6,995 nt of DNA from an uncultured Collinsella sp. (GCA_900548075.1 URJD01000095.1:1-6995), one strand, 5' to 3'; shown: positions 1 through 5,914, counted from the stretch's first letter. Program-made: numbers and translations. The notes: generated by a model from the sequence alone, not told the origin.

Positions 1-377
1 GGGTTCGAGGAAAAGAGCAGCTTTTGGGCGCGTTCCTCGGAGTAGGAGATGTTGGGCATGAGGTCGATCTCGCCTGCCTCGAGCATGTCCATAAGCTCGG
101 TGAAGGTGCCGGAGACGTATTCGTACCGCCAGCCGGGCGTGTAGTACGACAGGGTCTGGAGGTACTCGTAACCCCATCCCGAGAGACGCTCGCCGGGGGT
201 GCCGTTCTGGAAGCCCTCGTTGTTGACGAGCCAGCCGACGCGGACCGTCTTGACTGGCTGACTAGAGTCATCGGCAAAAGCCTGGACAGGCGCGATGGAA
301 CTCAGTGCGGCAAGCGCGGCAAGCACAATGGCCAGGGCGCGACATATAACTGAACGAAGGACAGTGGCAGCTCTCAC
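1..377 (-). CDS. Secreted/anchored protein with type-3 solute-binding domain (N-terminal part; 3' end outside window)
   Basis: The visible 125 residues begin with a signal peptide. It has basic residues (R2, R8, R13), a hydrophobic run at about 14-30 rich in Ala and Leu, and a likely signal peptidase I site after AFA (residues 33-35). A domain starting near residue 44 (VRVGWLVNNEGFQ) follows, with GWGYEYLQTL, WRYEYV and the run MLEAGEIDLMPNISYSEERA. This is the typical start of a periplasmic-binding-protein-like (SBP_bac_3) fold that binds amino acids or similar small ligands outside the membrane. The GYEYLQ...Y.YV...ELM.ML..GEIDLM.. style is also common in Firmicutes and Coriobacteriia sensors that fuse this domain to GGDEF, EAL or kinase modules, so it may be a sensor rather than an ABC transporter subunit; the missing 3' part would decide. 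I chose the GTG at 377 because AGGA sits six bases upstream. An in-frame ATG at 410 would add 11 residues but has a poorer ribosome site. No cysteine lipobox is seen. Confidence 0.8.
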   Translation of the reverse strand, partial: MRAATVLRSVICRALAIVLAALAALSSIAPVQAFADDSSQPVKTVRVGWLVNNEGFQNGTPGERLSGWGYEYLQTLSYYTPGWRYEYVSGTFTELMDMLEAGEIDLMPNISYSEERAQKLLFSSN

Positions 378-471
378 ATGCAATCCTAACGAATCGAGAC
401 AATACCGCATAAGGATACCAGCTCAGCCTGCCCAGTCGGCAGCTGTACCGCTAAACGCTCCCGCCCGGCAG

Positions 472-553
472 TCATCGGGGACGTTCTTAAACGACTAGTC
501 ATTGGGGACGTTCTTGTTTGACTAGTCATTTAAGAACGTCCCCAATGACTAGT
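472..553. repeat. Three-unit 27-bp repeat (direct-direct-inverted) with perfect 22-bp inverted repeat
   Basis: Three adjoining 27-bp units occupy 472-498, 499-525 and 526-552. Units 1 and 2 are direct copies starting TCATCGGGGACGTTCTT and TCATTGGGGACGTTCTT, both ending GACTAG. Unit 3 is the same motif inverted (AAGAACGTCCCCAATGA). Units 2 and 3 give a perfect 22-bp inverted repeat with arms 494-515 and 532-553. The 16-bp loop itself contains the 10-bp palindrome TGACTAGTCA (519-528). TGACTAG-type sequence marks each unit junction. The arrangement looks like a REP/BIME-type or other short mobile repeat, possibly mobilised by a transposase elsewhere in the genome (inference). As RNA it would fold into a strong hairpin between the divergent solute-binding and K+ channel genes. 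No T-run follows, so it is not a classical terminator. Confidence 0.85.
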
Positions 554-581
554 TCCGTTTGCTGGGGAGGCGTGGGACAAT
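553..581 (+). promoter_or_regulatory. Weak promoter candidate for the K+ channel gene
   Basis: GACAAT at 576-581 matches four of six bases of a sigma-70 -10 box. TTCCGT at 553-558 lies 17 bp upstream but is a poor -35 match. The site would start just at the edge of the 472-553 repeat, so insertion of the repeat could have changed the promoter. This is a tentative call from consensus matching by eye. Confidence 0.2.
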
Positions 582-621
582 ACCGAGCGAACGTGATTGG
601 TTGTCCGTGGAAGGGGTCGCG

Positions 622-1047
622 ATGAAAAAGCTCAGGACGCTTGCCGATGTGCTGCGACAGGCTGGCTTTGCACGCATCACGGGCCTGTTTCTTATCTTTT
701 ACCTGCTGTGCTCGACGGCTGTCTGGCTGTCCGAGCCTACGACCCTCACCTTTGGTGATGGCCTGTGGTTTAGCTTTGAGACGGTCTCGACGATCGGCTT
801 TGGCGATATCCCGGCAGAAACGCCGGTTGCCCGCGGCATTACCGTCATCCTAAGCGTCATCAGTATCTTCTATATCGCCATGCTTACGGGCGTGGCGGTG
901 AACTACTGCAATACGCTCATCAAGCTGCGCCAAAAGGACACCATGGCGCGCTTTATGGACGATCTTGAGCATTTGGAGGAGCTCGATCGTGACGAGCTCG
1001 CCGACCTGTCGCGCCGCGTGCGCGAATATCGCCGCCGCCAACGCTAG
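622..1047 (+). CDS. Minimal two-transmembrane potassium channel (Ion_trans_2 type)
   Basis: The product is a 141-residue inner-membrane protein likely to carry passive K+ flux as a tetramer. The order is a short basic N terminus (MKKLRTLADVLRQ), TM1 at about 20-36, a pore helix at about 45-57, the selectivity filter TIGFGD at 57-62, TM2 at about 72-94, and a charged helical C-terminal tail (about 101-141, EHLEELDRDELADLSRRVREYRRR). The filter is the accepted TVGYGD variant with Ile and Phe. There is no S4 voltage sensor and no RCK/TrkA nucleotide-binding domain, so gating must come from the short tail or another partner. I chose the ATG at 622 because AAGGGG lies five bases upstream. An upstream in-frame TTG at 559 would add 21 residues with no homology-like content and no fitting ribosome site. 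The LOG gene follows after 36 bp and is probably co-transcribed. Confidence 0.87.
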   Translation: MKKLRTLADVLRQAGFARITGLFLIFYLLCSTAVWLSEPTTLTFGDGLWFSFETVSTIGFGDIPAETPVARGITVILSVISIFYIAMLTGVAVNYCNTLIKLRQKDTMARFMDDLEHLEELDRDELADLSRRVREYRRRQR

Positions 1048-1083
1048 AACGGGCGCCGCGCGTCACGATTGGGGGGACTGAAT

Positions 1084-1617
1084 ATGAATATCACCGTGTA
1101 TCTGGGTGCCAGCGTTGGTAACGACCCAGCGTTTCTGCCCGCGCTGCAGGAGCTGGGCAACTGGATTGGCTCCAACGGACACGCGCTGGTATACGGCGGG
1201 TCCAAGTCGGGCCTGATGGGTGCGCTCGCCGATAGCGTGCTCGAGGCAGGTGGACATGTGACGGGTGTTGAGCCGAGCTTTTTTATCGAGGCCGAGTTTC
1301 AGCATGACGGTATCGACGACCTTATCGTGACGAGCGATATGGCCGAGCGCAAAGCCAAGATGATCGAGCTCGGCGATGCGTTCATCGCCTTTCCCGGCGG
1401 GACGGGCACGCTTGAGGAGATTGCCGAGGTCATGTCCGCGGTGTCGTTGGGGCACCTGAGTGCTCCGTGCATCCTGTATAACCTGGACGGTTACTACAAC
1501 GACCTCAAGGCGCTGCTCGGGCACATGATTGATAAAGGGCTTTCGAGCCCGAGGCGCCAGCACGGCATCTACTTTGCTGACGATTTGCGCGAGATTGCCT
1601 CGATTATCAACGGATAA
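1084..1617 (+). CDS. LOG-family nucleotide 5'-monophosphate phosphoribohydrolase (TIGR00730-like)
   Basis: This is a 177-residue cytoplasmic enzyme of the LOG/YvdD type. Family members cleave the N-glycosidic bond of nucleoside 5'-monophosphates (AMP or cytokinin ribotides) to release the free base and ribose 5-phosphate. Seen here are a Rossmann-like N terminus (ITVYLGAS, 3-10), GGSKSGLMG at 38-46, the substrate/active-site segment MAERKAKM at 86-93 with the family's Arg-Lys pair, and the signature PGGTGTLEE at 104-112. The length matches the family, so it appears intact. The ATG at 1084 has GGGGGGA six bases upstream; a TTG at 1069 would add five residues and destroy that spacing. The true bacterial substrate is uncertain: many members are still annotated 'lysine decarboxylase-like' for historical reasons, and no lysine decarboxylase activity is implied. 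It follows the K+ channel gene closely; a functional link is not evident. Confidence 0.92.
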   Translation: MNITVYLGASVGNDPAFLPALQELGNWIGSNGHALVYGGSKSGLMGALADSVLEAGGHVTGVEPSFFIEAEFQHDGIDDLIVTSDMAERKAKMIELGDAFIAFPGGTGTLEEIAEVMSAVSLGHLSAPCILYNLDGYYNDLKALLGHMIDKGLSSPRRQHGIYFADDLREIASIING

Positions 1618-1681
1618 GTCTTGAGCCTGCCCCACTATGGCTCCCAATGGTGCCGTTTGCAGCGCAGATGGTTGGCTCGTT

Positions 1682-1742
1682 CGGGCAACGCCCGCTCTAC
1701 AATAAAACGTAACTATGTCGACTTTGACCGCGGGAGGACCCG
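1682..1742 (+). promoter_or_regulatory. Possible promoter and leader of the ClC gene
   Basis: The 125-bp gap between LOG and ClC holds a small perfect hairpin (CGGGC-AAC-GCCCG, 1682-1694). Directly after it comes TACAAT at 1698-1703, a five-of-six match to a -10 box. The best -35 candidate, TTGGCT at 1672-1677, is 20 bp away, which is too far for a standard promoter. The ribosome site GGGAGG lies at 1732-1737, five bases before the ATG. I see no fluoride riboswitch-like sequence here. Promoter activity is a tentative inference. Confidence 0.3.
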
Positions 1743-3047
1743 ATGGACAACCTTGCCAAACCCACAAACCGCGCGCTGTTTTTAGTTAGCGTTGCCGTGA
1801 CCGGTGCGTTCGCAGGTGCCGCGGTCTGGCTGTTCTTTTTTGCGATGGAGCACGGTATCGACTATCTATGGACCGAGATTCCGCACGCGCTGGGCGTCGC
1901 TTCGCCCGAGCTTGCCAGCGGCCCGTTTGGCTTTCTGCCGTACCCGTTTTTTGTCTGCCTGCTGGGCGGCCTGTTAATCGGTCTGTACGAAAAGATGACA
2001 GGCACCAAGACCGATGACCTCAACCAGGTGATGGCCAAGGTAAAGCGCGATGGGCGCTACCCGTACGACAACCTGGGCAAGCTTTCGCTCGCGGCATTGC
2101 TGCCGCTGCTGTTTGGCGGAAGCATTGGACCGGAGGCCGGCCTGACCGGCGTTATCGCCGGTCTGTGCAGCTGGGTCGGCGACCGCATGCGTCGCTTTGG
2201 CGCTGAGTTTAGGGAGCTCACGTTGCTGGGCACCCAGGCTGCCCTGACGGCGCTCTTTACCGCGCCCGTCTTTGGCTTTGTGGCGCCGCTTGCCGGTAGC
2301 ACCGACGGCCAGGGTGAAGACGCCGACGATGAGTCCGCGTCCGGCGAGATCATCATCAAGCTGCCCAAGGCGCAAAAGACGGTGGTCTACGGTATTGCGA
2401 TTGCCGGCGGTCTGGGCACCTACCTGCTGCTTGGACAGCTTGTGGGCGGCGGCATGGGCATGCCCAGGTTCGAGTCCGCCGAGGTGGGCAACCTAGAGCT
2501 TACCTGGCTCGTCCCTCTGTCGTTGATCGGCACCGTCTGCGGCTGGCTGTACTTTGTCTCTGAGCATGCATGCGAGGCACTGTCCCATGCAATAGGGGAG
2601 CGTCCTGTCGTCAAGGCCATGCTGGCCGGTTTGGCACTCGCCATCTGTGGCACGGTCCTGCCCTATACCATGTTTGCCGGCGAGACCCAGGCCGACGTGC
2701 TCATGGAAACCTATCTGACCATTCCCGCTGGCGTGCTTATCGCGACCGGTCTTGTTAAGGCCATGCTGACGCCCGCCCTCATCAACCTTGGTTGGCGCGG
2801 CGGTCACTTCTTCCCGGTTATCTTCTCGGGCGTAAGCCTGGGCTATGGCCTTGCCATCCTCACCGGCGCAGATCCGGTCTTTTGCGTCGCCGTCTGCACG
2901 GCATCGACGATGGGTGCGGTCATGCGTCAGCCGGTCATGGTCGTGGGCCTGCTGCTCATGTGCTTCCCACTCAAGGGTATCGTCTGCATGATCATCGCGG
3001 CCGTCATCGCCGCCGGCATTCCACTGCCCAAGCCGCTGCGCAAGTAG
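1743..3047 (+). CDS. ClC-family chloride/anion channel or transporter, non-canonical gating residues
   Basis: A 434-residue polytopic membrane protein with ClC landmarks. GGSIGPEAG at 125-133 corresponds to the second anion-site motif (GREGP in E. coli ClC). LFTAPVFGF at 171-179 corresponds to its FNAPLAGI helix. GGHFFP at 353-358 corresponds to the third motif GGIFAP. Hydrophobic segments fill the rest except a hydrophilic acidic loop at about 187-202 (GQGEDADDES). By hand alignment the gating glutamate E148 is Ile128 and the proton glutamate E203 is Gly185. A Glu (E131) follows the GP instead. The GSGIP motif is not seen, and there is no C-terminal CBS pair. This pattern resembles the YfeO/'GPEA' branch, whose mechanism is less well known, so channel versus exchanger is open. 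The start is an ATG with GGGAGG five bases upstream. EFR1 follows 35 bp after the stop, with a hairpin between. Confidence 0.88.
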   Translation: MDNLAKPTNRALFLVSVAVTGAFAGAAVWLFFFAMEHGIDYLWTEIPHALGVASPELASGPFGFLPYPFFVCLLGGLLIGLYEKMTGTKTDDLNQVMAKVKRDGRYPYDNLGKLSLAALLPLLFGGSIGPEAGLTGVIAGLCSWVGDRMRRFGAEFRELTLLGTQAALTALFTAPVFGFVAPLAGSTDGQGEDADDESASGEIIIKLPKAQKTVVYGIAIAGGLGTYLLLGQLVGGGMGMPRFESAEVGNLELTWLVPLSLIGTVCGWLYFVSEHACEALSHAIGERPVVKAMLAGLALAICGTVLPYTMFAGETQADVLMETYLTIPAGVLIATGLVKAMLTPALINLGWRGGHFFPVIFSGVSLGYGLAILTGADPVFCVAVCTASTMGAVMRQPVMVVGLLLMCFPLKGIVCMIIAAVIAAGIPLPKPLRK

Positions 3048-3057
3048 CGCGGTTTTT
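3033..3057 (+). terminator. Terminator/attenuator-like hairpin overlapping the ClC stop codon
   Basis: CCGCTGC at 3033-3039 can pair with GCGCGG at 3047-3052 (six pairs with a bulged T), directly followed by TTTTT at 3053-3057. The hairpin includes the last ClC codons and the TAG at 3045-3047, so ribosomes finishing ClC would cover it. It could partly uncouple ClC from the EFR1 gene, whose ribosome site CAGGGG lies at 3071-3076. The short stem and five-T run make this a weak intrinsic terminator. Confidence 0.4.
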
Positions 3058-3082
3058 CACGAGTCAATTCCAGGGGTACAAG

Positions 3083-3874
3083 ATGATCCTGTACTTTAGC
3101 GCGACAGGGAACAGCGAGCATGTGGCGCGTCGCATTGCAGCGGCGACAAGCGACAAAGTTATGTCGATTGAGCGCTTTGATGCCGAGATCCTTCACCTTG
3201 CTGTGATGGAAGGCCCCTGTCGGCTGGGGTTTGTCGCCCCGGTATACGCCTGGGGCTTGCCGACGCCAATGATCGAGTTTTTGAAGACTGTCGACCTATC
3301 GGTTGCTGCCGGCACAAAGGGCGGCGAGCGCCCCTATACGTTCTATGTCTCGACATATGGTTCGACGACCGGGCAATCGGCCAAGTTCGCCCGCGATCTG
3401 CTACACGAGCGTGGGCTCGAGTTAGATGCGGCGATGAGCGTCAAGATGCCCGATACCTGGACGCCTGTTTTCGACCTGTCTGACCCTCAAAAGGTTGAGG
3501 GTGTCAATAGAGCTGCCGAGGCGCAGATTGATGCCGTGATCGAGGCGGTGCGGGCACGCCGCACGGGCAACATGATGCGCCATCGCGTGCCTCTGTTTGC
3601 ATCGTGCGCGTATCACGCAATTGGGCTGCCGCGCATGCAACAGACGAGCAAGTTTGCCGTCGATGCCGATCGTTGCATCGGCTGCGGCCTGTGTGCCAAG
3701 CGCTGCCCCATGGCGGCGATTGAGATGCGCGACGGCCTTCCCGTCTGGACAAAGCCGGAGTGCGCAGCCTGCCTTCGTTGCCTGCACTGTTGTCCCAAAT
3801 TTGCCATCTCGCACGGTAAGCGCACGGCATCCCACGGTCAGTACAGGCATCCCAAGCCAGGTGTGAGGATGTAG
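3083..3874 (+). CDS. EFR1-family flavodoxin-ferredoxin fusion protein
   Basis: A 263-residue soluble electron-transfer protein. The N-terminal half is flavodoxin-like: MILYFSATGNSEHVARRI has the FMN phosphate-loop type motif SATGNS at 6-11, followed by APVYAWGLPTPMIEFL at 52-67 and YVSTYGSTTG at 88-97. The C-terminal part has two [4Fe-4S] ferredoxin motifs. Cluster 1 is C198-C201-C204-C208-P. Cluster 2 is C227-C230-C233-C237-P. This domain order is that of EFR1-type proteins in anaerobes, which presumably move electrons between an FMN and low-potential clusters; donor and acceptor are unknown. All eight ligand cysteines are present, so it looks functional. The ATG at 3083 has CAGGGG six bases upstream. 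A longer open frame reaching back into ClC (from 2792) is only frame overlap. The tail after cluster 2 is basic and His-rich (HGKRTASHGQYRHPK). Confidence 0.9.
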   Translation: MILYFSATGNSEHVARRIAAATSDKVMSIERFDAEILHLAVMEGPCRLGFVAPVYAWGLPTPMIEFLKTVDLSVAAGTKGGERPYTFYVSTYGSTTGQSAKFARDLLHERGLELDAAMSVKMPDTWTPVFDLSDPQKVEGVNRAAEAQIDAVIEAVRARRTGNMMRHRVPLFASCAYHAIGLPRMQQTSKFAVDADRCIGCGLCAKRCPMAAIEMRDGLPVWTKPECAACLRCLHCCPKFAISHGKRTASHGQYRHPKPGVRM

Positions 3875-3892
3875 CGGCTGCTGGCCGCGCTA
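3872..3892. terminator. Hairpin shared by two convergent stop codons
   Basis: CGGC (3875-3878) pairs with GCCG (3884-3887) around a TGCTG loop. TAG/CTA at 3872-3874 and 3890-3892 can extend the stem across a two-base bulge; those triplets are the EFR1 and EamA stop codons. There is no T-run on either side, so it may end or slow transcription only weakly. Its main point is that the two convergent genes are just 15 bp apart and share any terminator. Confidence 0.2.
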
Positions 3893-4765
3893 CTTCCAAA
3901 CTGCGAGCGCGGCGGTGCCCAGTACGATGAGGGCGAGACCGATGGCGCTGCGTCGTGAGAGTTTTTCGTTGAATGTCAGGCGCGCAAATAGTACTGATAC
4001 GACAATCGATAGTTTGTCGATCTGCACCACGACGCTCACCTGGCCTGTGGCGATGGCGTAGTAATAGAGCAGCCACGATGCTCCGGTCGCGATGCCCGAT
4101 GTTGCGAGAAATGTGAGTTCGCGCCGGTCAGCGTGCGCGACCTGATCCAGTTTTCCCTTGGCTGCCACGATCGCCCATGCCATAACCAGTACCACGCAGG
4201 TGCGGATTGCCGTGGCCAGGTTTGACTCGACGCCTTCGATGCCAACCTTGGCAAGGATGGACGTGAGCGCCGCGAACACGGCGGCGCCGAGGGCGTAAGC
4301 GAGCCAGGTCCGGTCTTGCTGCTGCTCGGGTCCGGCAGACTGCTTCTTCTCGATCAATAAAAACGTGCCGAGGGTGATGACAGCGGTTCCCACGAGCTTA
4401 ACCGCAAGGTTGCTCGTCTCGCCAAAAAGCACGATGGCGATCAGTGCGGCGAGTACGGTGCTCATCTTGTCGACCGGTACGACCTTATTGACGTCTCCGA
4501 TGCCCAACGCCTTAAAGTAACAGATCCACGAAGCACCGGTAGCGAGTCCCGAGAGGACGAGAAAGAGCCAAGATCTGGGTTCGATGCTGCCGATGGTTCC
4601 AATGGATCCAGAAATGCCCGCCATTGCCCAGGCGAAAACGAGCACCACGCAGGTGCGAATGGCCGTTGCGACATCGGAGTCGGTCTGCTTGATGCCGCAT
4701 TTGGCCAGGACAGATGTGATGCCGGCAAAGAAAGCCGACACAAATGCTGCTGCGACCCACGACAC
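3890..4765 (-). CDS. EamA-family (drug/metabolite superfamily) transporter
   Basis: A 291-residue integral membrane protein with about ten hydrophobic helices in two EamA halves (about 5-138 and 155-291), joined by a polar linker EKKQSAGPEQQQDRTW (139-154). Each half repeats the same features. ATAIRTCVVLVFAWA at 33-47 matches ATAIRTCVVLVMAWA at 184-198. GLATGASWICYFKAL at 73-87 matches GIATGASWLLYYYAI at 224-238. VPVDKMSTVL at 96-105 matches VQIDKLSIVV at 247-256, and FGE at 114-116 matches FNE at 264-266. The family exports or imports small metabolites; the substrate cannot be told from sequence. The start is GTG at 4765 with GGGGAGG ten bases upstream (spacing slightly long). It stands alone on the minus strand, convergent with EFR1, with the foldback element upstream. 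Confidence 0.9.
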   Translation of the reverse strand: MSWVAAAFVSAFFAGITSVLAKCGIKQTDSDVATAIRTCVVLVFAWAMAGISGSIGTIGSIEPRSWLFLVLSGLATGASWICYFKALGIGDVNKVVPVDKMSTVLAALIAIVLFGETSNLAVKLVGTAVITLGTFLLIEKKQSAGPEQQQDRTWLAYALGAAVFAALTSILAKVGIEGVESNLATAIRTCVVLVMAWAIVAAKGKLDQVAHADRRELTFLATSGIATGASWLLYYYAIATGQVSVVVQIDKLSIVVSVLFARLTFNEKLSRRSAIGLALIVLGTAALAVWK

Positions 4766-4902
4766 GGGTGAAATGCCTCCCCAAAGAACGACCGCGCCAG
4801 ATTTACGGCGCTCGTCCGATGATACCGTCCCGGCATGAAGCTTTGATATCGCTGTGGTGAGACAGGGGCCATAGTTCGAGAGGACATTTGGTTAAGGCTC
4901 GA

Positions 4903-5088
4903 ATCGAAGGTGAATGGTTTTCCGCGAAGTGAACGAGTAAATCTGGACCCCTGGAACATGCACACTTTTTTCGAACAGAACTGCAGGATTCTTAGACAAA
5001 AACCGCAGGAATTGAGTCCTTAAAATTGTCGATGCTACAGGGCACTGTTTTTACTCGTTCACTTCTCGGAAAAGTATTCACCTTCGAT
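4903..5088. repeat. Foldback (MITE-like) element with 39-bp inverted arms
   Basis: The arms at 4903-4941 and 5050-5088 are inverted copies of 39 bp that differ at three positions. They share ATCGAAGGTGAAT, TTTTCCG and GAAGTGAACGAGTAAA. Weaker similarity continues about 20 bp inward on both sides (CC-TGG/CATGCAC-like stretches). The 108-bp centre is A+T-rich and contains two near-direct GCAGGA-type copies at 4983-4988 and 5005-5010, separated by TTCTTAGACAAAAACC. There is no transposase and no obvious target-site duplication next to the arms. As RNA or single-stranded DNA it would form a long stem with a large loop. The nature is inferred: a non-autonomous mobile repeat, a conserved structured RNA or a recombination site are all possible. 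Confidence 0.8.
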
Positions 5089-5173
5089 ATGCTGACGGTG
5101 TCTTTTTGGTTGCCAAGAACTAGACGGCCTGCTGTGAGGGGCGGTGGTGACGCTATGCTGCCTTGTTTCATTG

Positions 5174-5206
5174 AAAAAATAAGCGGGGTACCACCTAAGC
5201 TTTTTT
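5174..5206. terminator. Bidirectional terminator-like hairpin after the ABC permease
   Basis: AAGC at 5181-5184 pairs with GCTT at 5199-5202, and GGT at 5187-5189 pairs with ACC at 5193-5195 across a small internal loop. The stem is flanked by six T on the plus strand (5201-5206) and six A (5174-5179, six T on the minus strand), so it could end transcription in both directions. On the minus strand it lies 14 bp after the permease stop and fits as the end of the regulator-ATPase-permease operon. The stem is interrupted, so efficiency is uncertain. Confidence 0.5.
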
Positions 5207-5215
5207 AGCTGTCGA

Positions 5216-5914
5216 TTACAGATCGCGTACTCGATAAACCTTGGTGCTGACGGTGCAGCTGATTGCGCATAGTGCGAGCGCCAGTACGGCAATTCCTGCA
5301 CACAGACAGCCTAGGACGGCAGGATCGGGATTCGCCCCGGCAATCGACATAAGCCAGTTGCTGATGGGGTTGGAGGAGCTCAGCGCTGCCATGGTAAGGC
5401 ATCCGAGTAGGGCAAACAGGCCAACGGATAGGCGCAGTGCCTCCATGTGTCCAAATCGGAAGAACAGCGGCTGTGCCAAGAACACCATCATGAGGGAGAT
5501 GAGCATCGATGCTGCCGAGGCAATTGCGATCTCAAAGATGGTTTGTCCTGTCGAGGCCACGCCCGCGCTGTTGAAGAACGGAAGGGCGATGATGTTCAAA
5601 AGCACGGCGGCGCAGGCCATGATGGCCGAGAAGACAATAACGCTCAGGTAGCGTGCGCAGATGATGTCTTTGCGCGAGAAGGGCAGCGTTGCCCGGTAGC
5701 GCTCCCAACCGTTTTGATTGTCGAAACCGGCCAGTGAGTTCATGACTATGATGGGTGACATGGCGCTGACGGCGCAGGCGCCGGCGCTCATACCGGAATC
5801 GCCATCCGACGCGTTGGCGAGCGTCAGCACAACGAAGATGAACAAGCCGACGCCCGCAATACTCGGGATAAGCGAGCGAGCGATGGCGAGCTCGGACATA
5901 AAGGCACGTTTCAT
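5216..5914 (-). CDS. ABC-2 type transporter permease
   Basis: A 232-residue membrane subunit that should pair with the ATPase encoded just upstream. Six hydrophobic segments are visible at about 15-34, 45-62, 88-112, 127-150, 159-178 and 199-222. The cytoplasmic segment between the second and third reads NGWERYRATLPFSRKDIICARYLS (68-91), matching the 'LP.SR.DI..ARYL' stretch typical of the ABC2_membrane_5 permease group, which contacts the ATPase. The ATG at 5914 overlaps the ATPase stop as ATGA, and AAAGGGG lies seven bases upstream inside the ATPase gene, indicating translational coupling. The substrate is unknown; relatives with this layout export antimicrobial peptides or act in envelope-stress responses. 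It is shorter than BcrB/YtrC-type fusions but complete by its helix count. Confidence 0.88.
   Translation of the reverse strand: MKRAFMSELAIARSLIPSIAGVGLFIFVVLTLANASDGDSGMSAGACAVSAMSPIIVMNSLAGFDNQNGWERYRATLPFSRKDIICARYLSVIVFSAIMACAAVLLNIIALPFFNSAGVASTGQTIFEIAIASAASMLISLMMVFLAQPLFFRFGHMEALRLSVGLFALLGCLTMAALSSSNPISNWLMSIAGANPDPAVLGCLCAGIAVLALALCAISCTVSTKVYRVRDL

Larger units (their letters stand above)
4766..5215. other. 450-bp non-coding gap between the ABC permease and the EamA gene
   Basis: No convincing gene is present. Open frames at 4965 (minus) and 5026 (plus) start in opposite arms of the inverted repeat and read outward, so their matching peptides only reflect the palindrome. The stretch is visibly more A+T-rich around 4950-5035 than its neighbours. 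It should contain the EamA promoter; TATCAT on the minus strand (4823-4828) is the only -10-like box I see between the foldback and the GTG, and its -35 is poor. The foldback element and the terminator hairpin are listed separately. Confidence 0.6.

Noticed and set aside
472..553. CRISPR array
   Set aside because: The 27-bp units abut with no spacers and one is inverted, unlike CRISPR repeat-spacer structure; no cas gene is visible.
572..625. 17-codon leader peptide overlapping the K+ channel start as ATGA
   Set aside because: The GGGGAGG at 564-570 is only one base from the GTG, too close for initiation, and the peptide has no attenuator-like codon pattern.
1618..1742. Fluoride or other ion riboswitch before the ClC gene
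   Set aside because: The gap shows only a five-pair hairpin and no match to the crcB-motif pattern I know.
1063..1767. 234-residue open frame on the minus strand
   Set aside because: It lies opposite the LOG gene, which has clear catalytic motifs, a good ribosome site and family length. High G+C makes long antisense frames common.
2792..3082. 97-codon N-terminal extension of the EFR1 protein overlapping ClC
   Set aside because: The flavodoxin fold starts exactly at the ATG at 3083, which has a ribosome site. The extension is Arg/His-rich out-of-frame ClC sequence.
4462..4965. 167-residue minus-strand frame overlapping EamA and entering the foldback
   Set aside because: Most of it is another frame of EamA; the rest is inverted-repeat sequence. 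No ribosome site or recognisable domain.
5026..5208. 60-residue plus-strand frame in the foldback right arm
   Set aside because: It starts at TTG without a good ribosome site. Its similarity to the 4965 frame is explained by the inverted repeat, and it ends in the terminator T-run.
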